Of a stretch of DNA of 64,000 nucleotides, positions 38,319 to 51,287 are shown one piece after another; within the stretch, counting starts at the first letter, position 1; each line of letters begins with the position of its first letter. The DNA lies in assembly GCF_014190875.1 (NCBI RefSeq), contig NZ_JACHVS010000001.1:1178001-1242000 (forward strand), in the 5' to 3' direction. This stretch comes from Paeniglutamicibacter cryotolerans (lineage in GTDB: Bacteria > Actinomycetota > Actinomycetes > Actinomycetales > Micrococcaceae). Below the pieces are notes generated by a model. It saw nothing but the letters and a program-made list of their open reading frames with translations. It made no database searches and was not told the DNA's origin. The translations under genes were made by a program, and so were the position numbers.

Positions 38319-38683
38319 TCCGCCACGATACGATCTCGCTGCGCGGGATCACCGCCACCGGATACCACGGGGTGTTCGATCATGAGAAGCGCGACGGCCA
38401 GCCGTTCGTCGTGGATATCGTCCTGCACACTGACATCCGCCCCGCCGCGGCGAGCGATGACGTGCTCGACACCGCACACTACGGCGAACTCGCCGAACTG
38501 GTGCAGGCCGAGATCATGGCCGGCCCCTATGACCTGATTGAGAAGCTCGCCGAGGTGATCGCCGCCGCGGTGCTGCGCGAGTTCGCCGTGGCGGCCGTCG
38601 AGGTCACGGTACATAAGCCGCAGGCACCGATCCCGGTGCCGTTCGGCGACGTGAGCATCGGTATCTACCGGGAGCGGGCATGA
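38315..38683 (+). CDS. folB: Dihydroneopterin aldolase
   Basis: 122 residues. ISLRGITATGYHGVFDHEKR at the N-terminus (with the conserved Gly-Tyr/His loop), VVDIVLHTDIRPAAASDD, HYGELAELVQ and VTVHKPQAPIPVPFGDVSI are typical. It cleaves dihydroneopterin to hydroxymethyl-dihydropterin. The start ATG overlaps the folP stop (ATGA at 38315-38318) and the stop overlaps the folK start likewise. Confidence 0.95.
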   Translation: MIRHDTISLRGITATGYHGVFDHEKRDGQPFVVDIVLHTDIRPAAASDDVLDTAHYGELAELVQAEIMAGPYDLIEKLAEVIAAAVLREFAVAAVEVTVHKPQAPIPVPFGDVSIGIYRERA

Positions 38684-39186
38684 GCACCCCGGTCCGCTCG
38701 GTGCTTGCCCTGGGGTCCAACCTGGGCGAGCGCGAGGGCATCCTCGAACAGGCGGTCGCAGACCTTTCGGCACACCCGTTGGTGCGCCTGGTGCGCAGTT
38801 CCCCGATCGTGGCGACCAAATCCGTGGGCGGGCCCGCCGATTCCCCCGACTACCTGAACATGGTCATTGAGGTCGAAACCGGACTCGAGCCGCTTGCCTT
38901 GCTGGCCCACTGCCAGGACATCGAACAGCGTCACGATCGGGTCCGCGTGGTCCGCTGGGGTCCGCGCACCCTGGACGTCGACGTGATCACCTATGGCGAC
39001 ACCACATCCGAGGACCCGGTGCTGACCCTGCCGCACCCGCGCGCTGCGGGCCGGGCCTTCGTGCTGCAGCCGTGGGCCTGGATGGATCCTCATGCCACGC
39101 TGGGCGGTGCCCCGGTGGCCGGTCTTGCCGCCGTCGCGGCGGATCTCGCCGGACTGCGCCGGTACGAACAGGACCCCCGGCCATGA
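38680..39186 (+). CDS. folK: 2-amino-4-hydroxy-6-hydroxymethyldihydropteridine diphosphokinase
   Basis: 168 residues. HPPK motifs: LALGSNLGEREGIL, PDYLNMVIEVETGLEPLALL, and the signature VRWGPRTLDVDVITYGD followed by LPHPRAAGRAFVLQPW. It transfers pyrophosphate from ATP to the pterin before FolP acts. Overlaps folB and the DUF3180 gene by 4 nt each. Confidence 0.95.
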   Translation: MSTPVRSVLALGSNLGEREGILEQAVADLSAHPLVRLVRSSPIVATKSVGGPADSPDYLNMVIEVETGLEPLALLAHCQDIEQRHDRVRVVRWGPRTLDVDVITYGDTTSEDPVLTLPHPRAAGRAFVLQPWAWMDPHATLGGAPVAGLAAVAADLAGLRRYEQDPRP

Positions 39187-39683
39187 GCGTCCTGCGGCCG
39201 CTGCAGTTGCTGCTGTTCTTCATCGCGGCGGTGGTGCTCGGCTGGGCGGGGCAGCAGCTGGTGGTATCCGCCGGCCGCAGCGTCCCGGTGCTCAACTGGA
39301 CCGCGCTTCCCACCATGGCCGGGGTCTCGGCGCTGACCTTGATCATGGGAATCCGCGTCCGCCGCTACACCCAGGGCAAGCTGAAGTCCCGGCTGGACCC
39401 CATCGCCGCCGCCCGCACGCTGATCCTCGCGCAGGCCAGCGCGTATGCCGGAACGCTGATCGGCGGCTGGCACGTGGGCATCCTGATCGAGCTGCTGCGC
39501 GTCACCGGGTTCGGCTCGGTCGCCGTAAGATCCGCCCTTTTGATGATCGTTGCCGCAGCGGTGATGGTTATCGTTGGATGGATCGTTGAACAATTCTGCA
39601 AAGTGCCGCCCGATGACCCTTCGTCGCCGGAAGCCGGCCACGAAGGTAAGGATGACACCGGATATGCCGCAGGAACCAATTGA
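39183..39683 (+). CDS. DUF3180-type small membrane protein
   Basis: 166 residues with four predicted helices: about 7-27, 38-57, 85-108 and 118-138, and a polar, Asp/Pro/Ser-rich C-terminus. Proteins of this kind follow folK in most actinobacteria and have no known function. The ATG at 39183 overlaps the folK stop (ATGA). It overlaps the next gene by 32 bp, which suggests coupling. Confidence 0.85.
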   Translation: MSVLRPLQLLLFFIAAVVLGWAGQQLVVSAGRSVPVLNWTALPTMAGVSALTLIMGIRVRRYTQGKLKSRLDPIAAARTLILAQASAYAGTLIGGWHVGILIELLRVTGFGSVAVRSALLMIVAAAVMVIVGWIVEQFCKVPPDDPSSPEAGHEGKDDTGYAAGTN

Positions 39684-40176
39684 CCCGGAGGGGATCGCGT
39701 GGACGCGCGTTTCCCCGAAGTATGCGGCGGTGCGCACGGTCGGCTGGCTCGTTGGCGCGCTGATTACGGTGGCCGTGCTCGGCGTTCCACTGGTGCTTCG
39801 GCAGACTGGGGTGTGGCCCGGCTACCCGCTCTGGCTGGGGATCAGCGTCCCGGCAGCCGTGCTGCTCGCCGAACTGATCCGACTGGCACTGATCCCGCGC
39901 CAGGTGCGCGCCATCGGCTATGCCGAACGCGATGACGACCTGCTGGTGCGCCACGGGCTGATGTTCCAAAAGCTGCTCGTGGTCCCCTACGGCAGGATGC
40001 AGTACGTCGACGTGGCCGTGGGGCCGATCGACCGGATGCTCGGGCTGTGCAAGGTCAAGCTGCATACCGCCGCCCCCAATGCCATCGCCGAGATCCCCGG
40101 ACTGCCGTTGGCCGAGGGGGCCCGCCTGCGTGAACAGCTCGCCGCCCGCGGCGAAACCCGGCTGGCCGGGCTGTGA
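39652..40176 (+). CDS. PH-domain membrane protein (YdbS-like, bPH2)
   Basis: 174 residues: a cytoplasmic start, two helices (about 30-50 and 57-77), then a bacterial PH-like (bPH2) domain: LLVRHGLMFQKLLVVPYGRM then QYVDVAVGPIDRMLGLCKVK. The family pairs with YdbT-type proteins and is proposed to be a membrane-associated complex. The ATG at 39652 has GAAGG 5 nt upstream and lies inside the 3' end of the DUF3180 gene. The next gene starts by GTGA overlap. Confidence 0.86.
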   Translation: MTPDMPQEPIDPEGIAWTRVSPKYAAVRTVGWLVGALITVAVLGVPLVLRQTGVWPGYPLWLGISVPAAVLLAELIRLALIPRQVRAIGYAERDDDLLVRHGLMFQKLLVVPYGRMQYVDVAVGPIDRMLGLCKVKLHTAAPNAIAEIPGLPLAEGARLREQLAARGETRLAGL

Positions 40177-41702
40177 GCGGGCGGAATCCGGTGGCCGGCG
40201 ACGGCAGCTGGCGCCGCGTCCACCCGGTGTCGCCGCTGGTGCGCGGCTGGATCGCCGTGGTGGCCATCGCCTTCGTCTACGGACAGAACGCCTTCAACGG
40301 ACTGCTGAACCCCGGCATGGAAGCGGATCCGGGCGGTGCATGGCTGGCCGAACGCGGCCCGCTTGCCGTGCTCATCGGACTTGGCGTCCTACTGCTGGTG
40401 GTGCTCGGCTTCGTCGCCTCCTGGTGGTTCACCCGCTACCAGATCACCGAGCACCACGTGAACGTCAACTCCGGGATCATCTTCCGCCAACAACGCCAGG
40501 CCCGGATCGATCGGGTGCAGGCCGTCGACATCGCCCAGCCGCTGCTGGCGCGGATCTTCGGGCTCGCCGAACTGAAGTTCGACGTGGCGGATTCCGGTCA
40601 GAGCGCGATGAGCCTGTCCTACGTGAAGCTGGCCGAGGCCAAGGAACTGCGAAACGAGATTCTGTTCCTCGCCTCCGGGCTGAAGCCCACAACGGTTCCA
40701 CCCGCGCGGGCAACCGATACAGCGACGTCCGAACAGGCCCGCATTCCCGCGCTGGAAGCCACTGAATTCGTCGTGGCCTCAGTACCTCCGGGCCGGCTCG
40801 TCGGCTCGCTTCTGCTTCATCCGCTGGGCATCTCACTTGCGGTGTCCGTCATCGTGATCGTCGTACTGATGCTGAAGATCGAGGGTTTCGGCCCGTTCGT
40901 GCTGCTGCCGACGTTCCTGGGCCTAGGCGGAGCCCTTTGGAACGGCTTCAACCAAGGCTGGAACTTCAAGGCGGCCACCGGCGATGACGGGCTGCGCGTG
41001 AGCTACGGACTGCTCGATACCCGGCACCAGACGGTCCCGCCCGGCCGGGTGCAGGCGATCCGGATCTCCAGCCCGTGGCTCTGGCGGGCGCTGGGCTGGT
41101 ACCGGGTCACGGTGAACGTTGCGGGATTCGGCCAGAACACGGATACCGCACAACGCTCCACGTTGCTTCCGGTGGGCAGGTACGACGATGTCATGGCGGT
41201 GCTCTCCGTGGTGCTCCCCGATCCGGGGACCGCCGATCCGGTGGAACTCTTCCGCGCCGGCATTTCCGGTTCCGGTCCGGACCACGGATTCACCGGATCC
41301 CCGCGCTCGGTGCGCCCGCTCTCCCCGCTGGCCTGGCGCCGGCAGGGATACGCCGTCACCGGCACGGCGCTGCTGGCCCGGTCCGGCGTGCTGCACCGCA
41401 CCCTGGTCGTGGTCCCGCATGAACGCAGCCAGGGGCTGCTGCTGACCCAGGGTCCGCTGGCCCGCCGCTGCCGGGTGGCAAACGTGCACCTGGCCACCAC
41501 GCCGGGACCCGTATCGCCGGTGGTCAAGCAGCTGGCCCTCGGCGATGCGCGCACTCTGTTCCTTGAACAGGCGGACCGAGCCGCGGCTGCACGGGCGCTG
41601 CACGATGCCAACCACTGGATTCAACCAGCCGCACGACAAACGCCATCCGGCCCGGACGGGCAGCGCCCGCCGGAACCAGCAACCACGAAGGACCCCTCAT
41701 GA
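40173..41702 (+). CDS. PH-domain membrane protein (YdbT-like)
   Basis: 509 residues with repeated helix-pair/bPH2 units: helices near 25-45 and 60-82, a PH-like unit (HVNVNSGIIFRQQRQARIDR, VQAVDIAQPLL), helices near 215-260, a second unit (VSYGLLDTRHQTVPPGRVQA) and a third near 385-450 (RSGVLHRTLVVVPHERSQGL). This triple layout is that of YdbT. It partners the preceding gene. The GTG start overlaps the upstream stop (GTGA) and its own stop overlaps the DUF2520 start. Confidence 0.86.
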   Translation: MSGRNPVAGDGSWRRVHPVSPLVRGWIAVVAIAFVYGQNAFNGLLNPGMEADPGGAWLAERGPLAVLIGLGVLLLVVLGFVASWWFTRYQITEHHVNVNSGIIFRQQRQARIDRVQAVDIAQPLLARIFGLAELKFDVADSGQSAMSLSYVKLAEAKELRNEILFLASGLKPTTVPPARATDTATSEQARIPALEATEFVVASVPPGRLVGSLLLHPLGISLAVSVIVIVVLMLKIEGFGPFVLLPTFLGLGGALWNGFNQGWNFKAATGDDGLRVSYGLLDTRHQTVPPGRVQAIRISSPWLWRALGWYRVTVNVAGFGQNTDTAQRSTLLPVGRYDDVMAVLSVVLPDPGTADPVELFRAGISGSGPDHGFTGSPRSVRPLSPLAWRRQGYAVTGTALLARSGVLHRTLVVVPHERSQGLLLTQGPLARRCRVANVHLATTPGPVSPVVKQLALGDARTLFLEQADRAAAARALHDANHWIQPAARQTPSGPDGQRPPEPATTKDPS

Positions 41703-42577
41703 GCGGCAAACCAGGACGCCTGGGCGTCGGCATCATCTCCGCCGGACGTGTCGGTGCCGTGTTGGGCGCCGCACTGCGTGCCGCCGAACACGGAATCGTC
41801 GGTGTCCATGCGGTCTCGGAGGCCTCCCGGGACCGGGCCGAACTGCTGTTGCCCGGCGTCCCGGTGCTCGAGATCCCCGACATCGTCAGGCGCGCCGAAC
41901 TCGTGTTGCTTGCCGTCCCCGACGACGCGCTGCCCGATCTGGTGGCCGGCATCGCCGCTGCCGGGCACTGGCAGGCCGGACAGCTGGTCGCCCACACCGC
42001 CGGCCGTTTCGGCACCTCGGTTCTGGATCCGATTCGCGCGGCCGGCGCCATCCCGCTGGCCATCCACCCGGCGATGACGTTCACCGGGATGTCCTTGGAC
42101 CTGGTGCGTATCCAGGATGCCGCGTTCGGGGTCAGCGCCGACAAGATGATGCTGCCGATCGCTCAGGCGCTGGTGGTGGAGATGGGCGCCGAACCGGTGG
42201 TCATTGCCGAGGCCGACCGTCCGGCCTATCATGCGGCACTGGCCCATGCCTCGAACCACCTGGTCACCATCGCCGGGCAGAGCGCCGGGCTGCTGGCATC
42301 GCTGGGCGTCGAGCACCCCGAACGCGTCCTGGGTCCGCTCATGCGCGCCTCGCTGGAAAACGCGCTCGCCTCCGGGGAGGGCGCGCTGACCGGGCCCGTC
42401 GCGCGCGGCGATGCTGGAACGGTCCAAGCCCACCGGGCCGCCCTGTCCACGGCGGGAATCCCCGCCGATACCCGTCAGGCCTACCTGGCGATGTCCCGGG
42501 CCACGGCGATGCGGGCCCACGCACGCAAGCTCATCGGCGACGAAGCACTGGCCCGGATCCTCGACACCCTTGCCTGA
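41699..42577 (+). CDS. Rossmann-like/DUF2520 dehydrogenase
   Basis: 292 residues. An N-terminal nucleotide-binding fold (GVGIISAGRVGAVLGAALRA, residues about 8-28; VLLAVPDDALPDLV near 78) is followed by the helical DUF2520 domain (HPAMTFTGMSLDL, HAALAHASNHLVTIAGQSAG). This architecture resembles ketopantoate reductase-type enzymes. Being directly upstream of panC, a role in pantothenate synthesis, possibly as ketopantoate reductase, is an attractive inference and not shown by sequence. ATGA overlap with the upstream PH gene. Confidence 0.85.
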   Translation: MSGKPGRLGVGIISAGRVGAVLGAALRAAEHGIVGVHAVSEASRDRAELLLPGVPVLEIPDIVRRAELVLLAVPDDALPDLVAGIAAAGHWQAGQLVAHTAGRFGTSVLDPIRAAGAIPLAIHPAMTFTGMSLDLVRIQDAAFGVSADKMMLPIAQALVVEMGAEPVVIAEADRPAYHAALAHASNHLVTIAGQSAGLLASLGVEHPERVLGPLMRASLENALASGEGALTGPVARGDAGTVQAHRAALSTAGIPADTRQAYLAMSRATAMRAHARKLIGDEALARILDTLA

Positions 42578-42624
42578 TCGGCTGTTTCCCAGCCGGGGGT
42601 GGGGAACGGGGTTAAAATCGGAGC

Positions 42625-43602
42625 GTGATGAATTCAGCGCAAACCACCTGGGCCGATACCCCGGAACCGGGGCTCCCCGGGACACCCGCCACTGAACCGC
42701 TGCTGGTGCGAACCGTGGCTGGGTTGAAGGCAGCCGTCGCAGCGGCACTGACGGCGGTGCCCGGCCGTGGCAACGCACCGCGGACCCTGGCCCTGGTCCC
42801 CACAATGGGTGCGCTGCATGAGGGCCATGCCACGCTGATCCGGCATGCCCGCGAGGAAAGCGACGTCGTCGTGGTGACGATCTTCGTCAACGAGCTGCAA
42901 TTCAACGACGCGCAGGACTATGCCCGCTACCCGCGCACGCTCGATGCCGACCTGAGGTTGCTGGGCGGGGTGGGCGCGGATATCGTCTTCGCCCCCGAGG
43001 CCTCGGAGGTCTATCCGGATGGGGTTCCACTGGTGGCGCTGCGCAGCGGCCCGCTGGGCGAGGCCTTCGAGGGGGCAGCCCGCCCCGGCCACTTCGACGG
43101 GATGCTTGCCGTGGTCGCCAAGCTGCTGCACTACGGACAGCCTCCGCTGAGCCTGGGCCTACCGGTGGAATATCGGGCCTACTTCGGGCAGAAGGACGCC
43201 CAGCAGGTGGTATTGATCCGGCGCATGGTCAAGGACCTCGCCTATGAGGTGGATATCCGCTCGGTTCCAATCGTGCGCAATGCCCAGGGGCTGGCGCTCT
43301 CCAGCCGCAACGCGTTCCTCACCGGCCCCGAGGCTAAGGCGGCACTGGTCCTGTATGAGGCGCTGAGCCTGATCCGGCGCCGGGCCGAAAAGCACGAACA
43401 GCTGTACCTGGAAGATGCCGTTGCACTGGTCGGCCTTCAACCGCTGGTCCGGCTCGACTACTTCGAGCTCGTGGATCCGGACACACTGGCGCCGCTGGCC
43501 TTCAACTGCCAGGACACCCCCTTTACCGGGGAGGGCCTGTTGCTGTTGGCGGCCCAGGTCGGCGCCGTCCGGCTGATCGACAACGTGCCGCTCGGCACCT
43601 GA
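42625..43602 (+). CDS. panC: Pantothenate synthetase
   Basis: 325 residues joining pantoate and beta-alanine. The HxGH site is in [17 protein letters not shown] (about residue 60), [20 protein letters not shown] is near 190 and the KMSKS-like ALSSRNAFL near 230. An extra stretch [13 protein letters not shown] precedes the QKD motif. The GTG at 42625 is 6 nt after TAAAAT (42613-42618), a leaderless start. No panB or panD is in the window. It ends 19 bp from the convergent nitronate monooxygenase-type gene. Confidence 0.94.
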   Translation: MMNSAQTTWADTPEPGLPGTPATEPLLVRTVAGLKAAVAAALTAVPGRGNAPRTLALVPTMGALHEGHATLIRHAREESDVVVVTIFVNELQFNDAQDYARYPRTLDADLRLLGGVGADIVFAPEASEVYPDGVPLVALRSGPLGEAFEGAARPGHFDGMLAVVAKLLHYGQPPLSLGLPVEYRAYFGQKDAQQVVLIRRMVKDLAYEVDIRSVPIVRNAQGLALSSRNAFLTGPEAKAALVLYEALSLIRRRAEKHEQLYLEDAVALVGLQPLVRLDYFELVDPDTLAPLAFNCQDTPFTGEGLLLLAAQVGAVRLIDNVPLGT

Positions 43603-43621
43603 GCCCGATGCCGGCTACCGC

Positions 43622-44638
43622 TCAGGCCGTCCAGCGTCCGCTGGCCGCAGCTAGATGGGCGCGGAAGCCGGCGAGATCGGCCATGATCGACGCGGCGGAT
43701 TCCCCGGTGCCGGACAGGCCGGCGGACTGGCCCGCGTAGACGGGGGCCGTATCGAGGTCCGCGTTCCTGCGGGCGTCTTCCATGGAATCGGTGATGCCGT
43801 GATCCCCTTCCACCGCAGCCTCGAGCTCTCCGATGCGTTCGGTCCACTGCTCACTGAAGCCATTGCGCAGTGCCCGGCCGCCATAGTGCCTGGGCCAGGG
43901 AATCTCTTGGGCGATGTCGAATGCGCGCGTATAGAGGGTGTCGTCGATGGATGCCCGTCCGATGGCCTCCTTGACCCGTACATGGCTCAGCGATTCCTTG
44001 GCGGCGGCGAAGCGGGTTCCCACCCAGACGGCCTGCGCACCACTGCCCAAGATGGCGGCAATGCCCCGGGCCGTGGCAATGCCGCCGGCCCCGATGACCG
44101 GCTTGTCCGTCTTCTCCAGGGCCAGCTGCAATAGGGGGAGTGTGGTGACCTCGTTGCGGCCGTGCCCGCCACCCTCGCTTCCACGGCAGATCACGACATC
44201 GATGTCCTCTCCCAGCGCACGCTCGAGCTCAGCGGCGTTACCCACCTGCATGCCTACCAGTGCGCCGGCGGAATGGGCGAGTTCAGCCGCGGGTCCCGGT
44301 TCACCGAAGCTCACGCAGATGAACCCCGGGCGGTGCTCAAGCAGAACCTTGAGCGGGTCCATTGACTCCTCCAAGACCCAGGCCATCAGCCCCGCGCCCC
44401 ATGCCCCGCCGGGAGCCGAAGCAAGGGATGCCTGTTCGTGCAACCAGCCGGCCTTTGATCCGCTGCCGATGCCCAGCATCCCCAGGCCGCCAGCGGATGA
44501 TACTGCTGCGGCCAGCGCCCCACCTGCAGCACCAGCCATGGACGCATTGAGGATTGGCTGCTCAAGCCCGAAACGGGAAGCGAAGTCCAGAGGGCCCCGG
44601 GAGGCAGAGCAAGCAGCGGATTCAGGGGAGGCGTTCAT
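43622..44638 (-). CDS. Nitronate monooxygenase-type flavoprotein (2-nitropropane dioxygenase family)
   Basis: 338 residues. FMN-binding TIM barrel: QPILNASMAGAAGGALAAAV at the start, VVICRGSEGGGHGRNEVTTL in the middle (Gly-rich phosphate loop), and PVIGAGGIATARGIAAIL with VWVGTRFAAAKES. Oxidises alkyl nitronates or acts as an NADH:quinone reductase-like enzyme; the two cannot be told apart here. The ATG at 44638 is 7 nt after TAGACT on the minus strand (44646-44651), so it is leaderless. A longer upstream frame is rejected because it would run into the rRNA promoter region. Confidence 0.87.
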   Translation of the reverse strand: MNASPESAACSASRGPLDFASRFGLEQPILNASMAGAAGGALAAAVSSAGGLGMLGIGSGSKAGWLHEQASLASAPGGAWGAGLMAWVLEESMDPLKVLLEHRPGFICVSFGEPGPAAELAHSAGALVGMQVGNAAELERALGEDIDVVICRGSEGGGHGRNEVTTLPLLQLALEKTDKPVIGAGGIATARGIAAILGSGAQAVWVGTRFAAAKESLSHVRVKEAIGRASIDDTLYTRAFDIAQEIPWPRHYGGRALRNGFSEQWTERIGELEAAVEGDHGITDSMEDARRNADLDTAPVYAGQSAGLSGTGESAASIMADLAGFRAHLAAASGRWTA

Positions 44639-44779
44639 GCAATCGAGTCTATTGCCGAAGGACGTGCCTTCGTGTGACGCAGCACTCAAAGGTTCGAATG
44701 CCAGGGGGGCGCCTCCGATGGCACGGAAAAGCCCGGAACCACGGGGCCTGGAGGCACTTCGCCGTAGGTGTCCGTCGAT

Positions 44780-44808
44780 TTGCCAGGGCGTCCGAACGCC
44801 TGTATTGT
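44780..44808 (+). promoter_or_regulatory. Upstream promoter of rRNA operon 1
   Basis: TTGCCA (44780-44785), 17-bp spacer, TATTGT (44803-44808). A consensus-like housekeeping promoter about 440 bp before 16S. Confidence 0.6.
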
Positions 44809-44880
44809 TTTCTAAGTCGCCGCGGCCAACACAGCAAGAAAGCCGCTGAAACAGCCGCCCGGCGACCGAATCTTCTAACA

Positions 44881-44936
44881 AACTCCCTTCGCATGGTTTT
44901 CCTGTCGCTGTCAGCGCGGAAAACCGGGAGGGAGTT
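44881..44936 (+). promoter_or_regulatory. Long stem-loop between the two promoters of rRNA operon 1
   Basis: Two nested complementary pairs: AACTCCCT (44881-44888) with AGGGAGTT (44929-44936), and GGTTTTCC (44895-44902) with GGAAAACC (44918-44925). Together they would fold the upstream-promoter transcript into a 56-nt two-part stem. No equivalent precedes operon 2. Confidence 0.65.
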
Positions 44937-44973
44937 GCGCCCCGGATTGCTGGTCAGGCCTTGAACGGCCGAT

Positions 44974-45002
44974 TTGCTTCCGGGTGGCGGACACGGTAAG
45001 TT
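44974..45002 (+). promoter_or_regulatory. Proximal promoter of rRNA operon 1
   Basis: TTGCTT (44974-44979), 17-bp spacer, TAAGTT (44997-45002). It aligns exactly, at the 15,516-bp repeat offset, with the proximal promoter of operon 2, although the sequences differ. Confidence 0.65.
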
Positions 45003-45060
45003 AGATAAGTTGCTCCAGAGCGAAGCGCCGGTGTTCCGGGTCGTGGAGGTTGGAAGCGTC

Positions 45061-45086
45061 TGTTGTTTGAGAACTCAATAGTGTGC
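45061..45086 (+). promoter_or_regulatory. boxA-like antitermination element in rRNA leader
   Basis: TGTTGTTTGAGAACTCAATA in the leader matches the actinobacterial rRNA leader boxA region; a related TTGTTTGGGAACTGCATAG occurs in the 16S-23S spacer at about 47160. Confidence 0.6.
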
Positions 45087-45240
45087 CAAATTTGTTAACA
45101 CCGATTTTATTATGTAATTGGTGAATGGTTTCGGGCTCCGCACCCCCGTGTGGAGGCTCGAGGCAATTTGCCGGGATTTTTTTACTTGGTGCAACCCGGT
45201 CGGCTTTTTCCAGTCGGCGTGTTGGTTGTGTCTGTATTTT

Positions 45241-50493
<5,253 letters not shown>

Positions 50494-50694
50494 CAAACAC
50501 CACCCTTCATGGGTGGCAAGATACGCTGCGTCCACTATGCGGTCCCGAGACAACAACCGTCTTGCAGGACTGAAAACACCGTACCGGTGCACACCCTCCC
50601 CTTCACGGGCAGGTGCGCACGCGGTATGAGCAACCACAGCATGACTGTGACCATGATTTTCCCCACCCGGGTCCCCCGGGTGCGTGGAGCACGG
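50494..50694 (+). other. 23S-5S spacer
   Basis: 201 nt containing short processing-stem candidates such as CCACCCTTCATGGGTGG (50501-50517). No gene seen. Confidence 0.7.
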
Positions 50695-50695
50695 G

Positions 50696-50813
50696 TTACG
50701 GCGGTCATAGCGTGGGGGAAACGCCCGGTCCCATACCGAACCCGGAAGCTAAGCCCCACTGCGCCGATGGTACTGCACTCGGGAGGGTGTGGGAGAGTAG
50801 GACACCGCCGAAC
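50696..50813 (+). rRNA. rrf: 5S ribosomal RNA
   Basis: Starts TTACGGCGGTCATAGCG and ends ACACCGCCGAAC, which pair to form helix I; CCCATACCGAACCCGGAAG, the 5S hallmark, lies between. Ends are approximate to a few bases. Confidence 0.93.
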
Positions 50814-50826
50814 ATCTTTTCAGAGC

Positions 50827-50856
50827 CCATCCCCGGACCACCAGGTCCGGGGATGG
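50827..50856 (+). terminator. Terminator of rRNA operon 1
   Basis: Perfect 13-bp stem CCATCCCCGGACC / GGTCCGGGGATGG with a 4-nt loop, 14 bp after 5S. Confidence 0.85.
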
Positions 50857-51134
50857 CGCCGTTTAACCAGAAAACCACACCCCGCGCCCCACCCCGGCCA
50901 AAAACACGAACCAGACTGCAGCCGCAGGCTATTCCAATGGATATTATCCTGGGCGTCGGGCCCGAACCGCCGAGCAGTTTTTGCTCTGGAAGCCGGTAAC
51001 GGTGGGCTATTGGTCTAGAGCAACAAAACTGTTGACCCGTGGCTAACGCTGACCGGTCAGATTGGGTTAGTAGGCAGAACAAGGCAATTCAGATGTAGCT
51101 GGATTCCTATCGGATTGCCCTTTCGAGCTAGGCA
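50857..51134. other. Non-coding DNA, former downstream flank of the CoA-transferase gene
   Basis: No supported gene in about 280 bp. After removal of the IS21 element this DNA would abut the 3' end of the CoA-transferase beta gene and restore its original stop codon. Confidence 0.6.
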
Positions 51135-51142
51135 GTCAAGCT
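51135..51142. repeat. Target-site duplication, left copy (GTCAAGCT)
   Basis: GTCAAGCT immediately precedes the TG end of the outer IS21 element and recurs directly after its CA end at 56384-56391. Confidence 0.9.
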
Positions 51143-51287
51143 TGTTTAGACGGAGCTTTTGGTAGCACGTGCGTAACGATCCGGTAGCACGCGTGTAAGC
51201 AACCGGTAGCGCTTCGGGACGTTCAAAGTCAGGATTGCTTTCACCCACGACACCAGGTCGGGGACAGTGAAAGGAAGACTGACGGTA

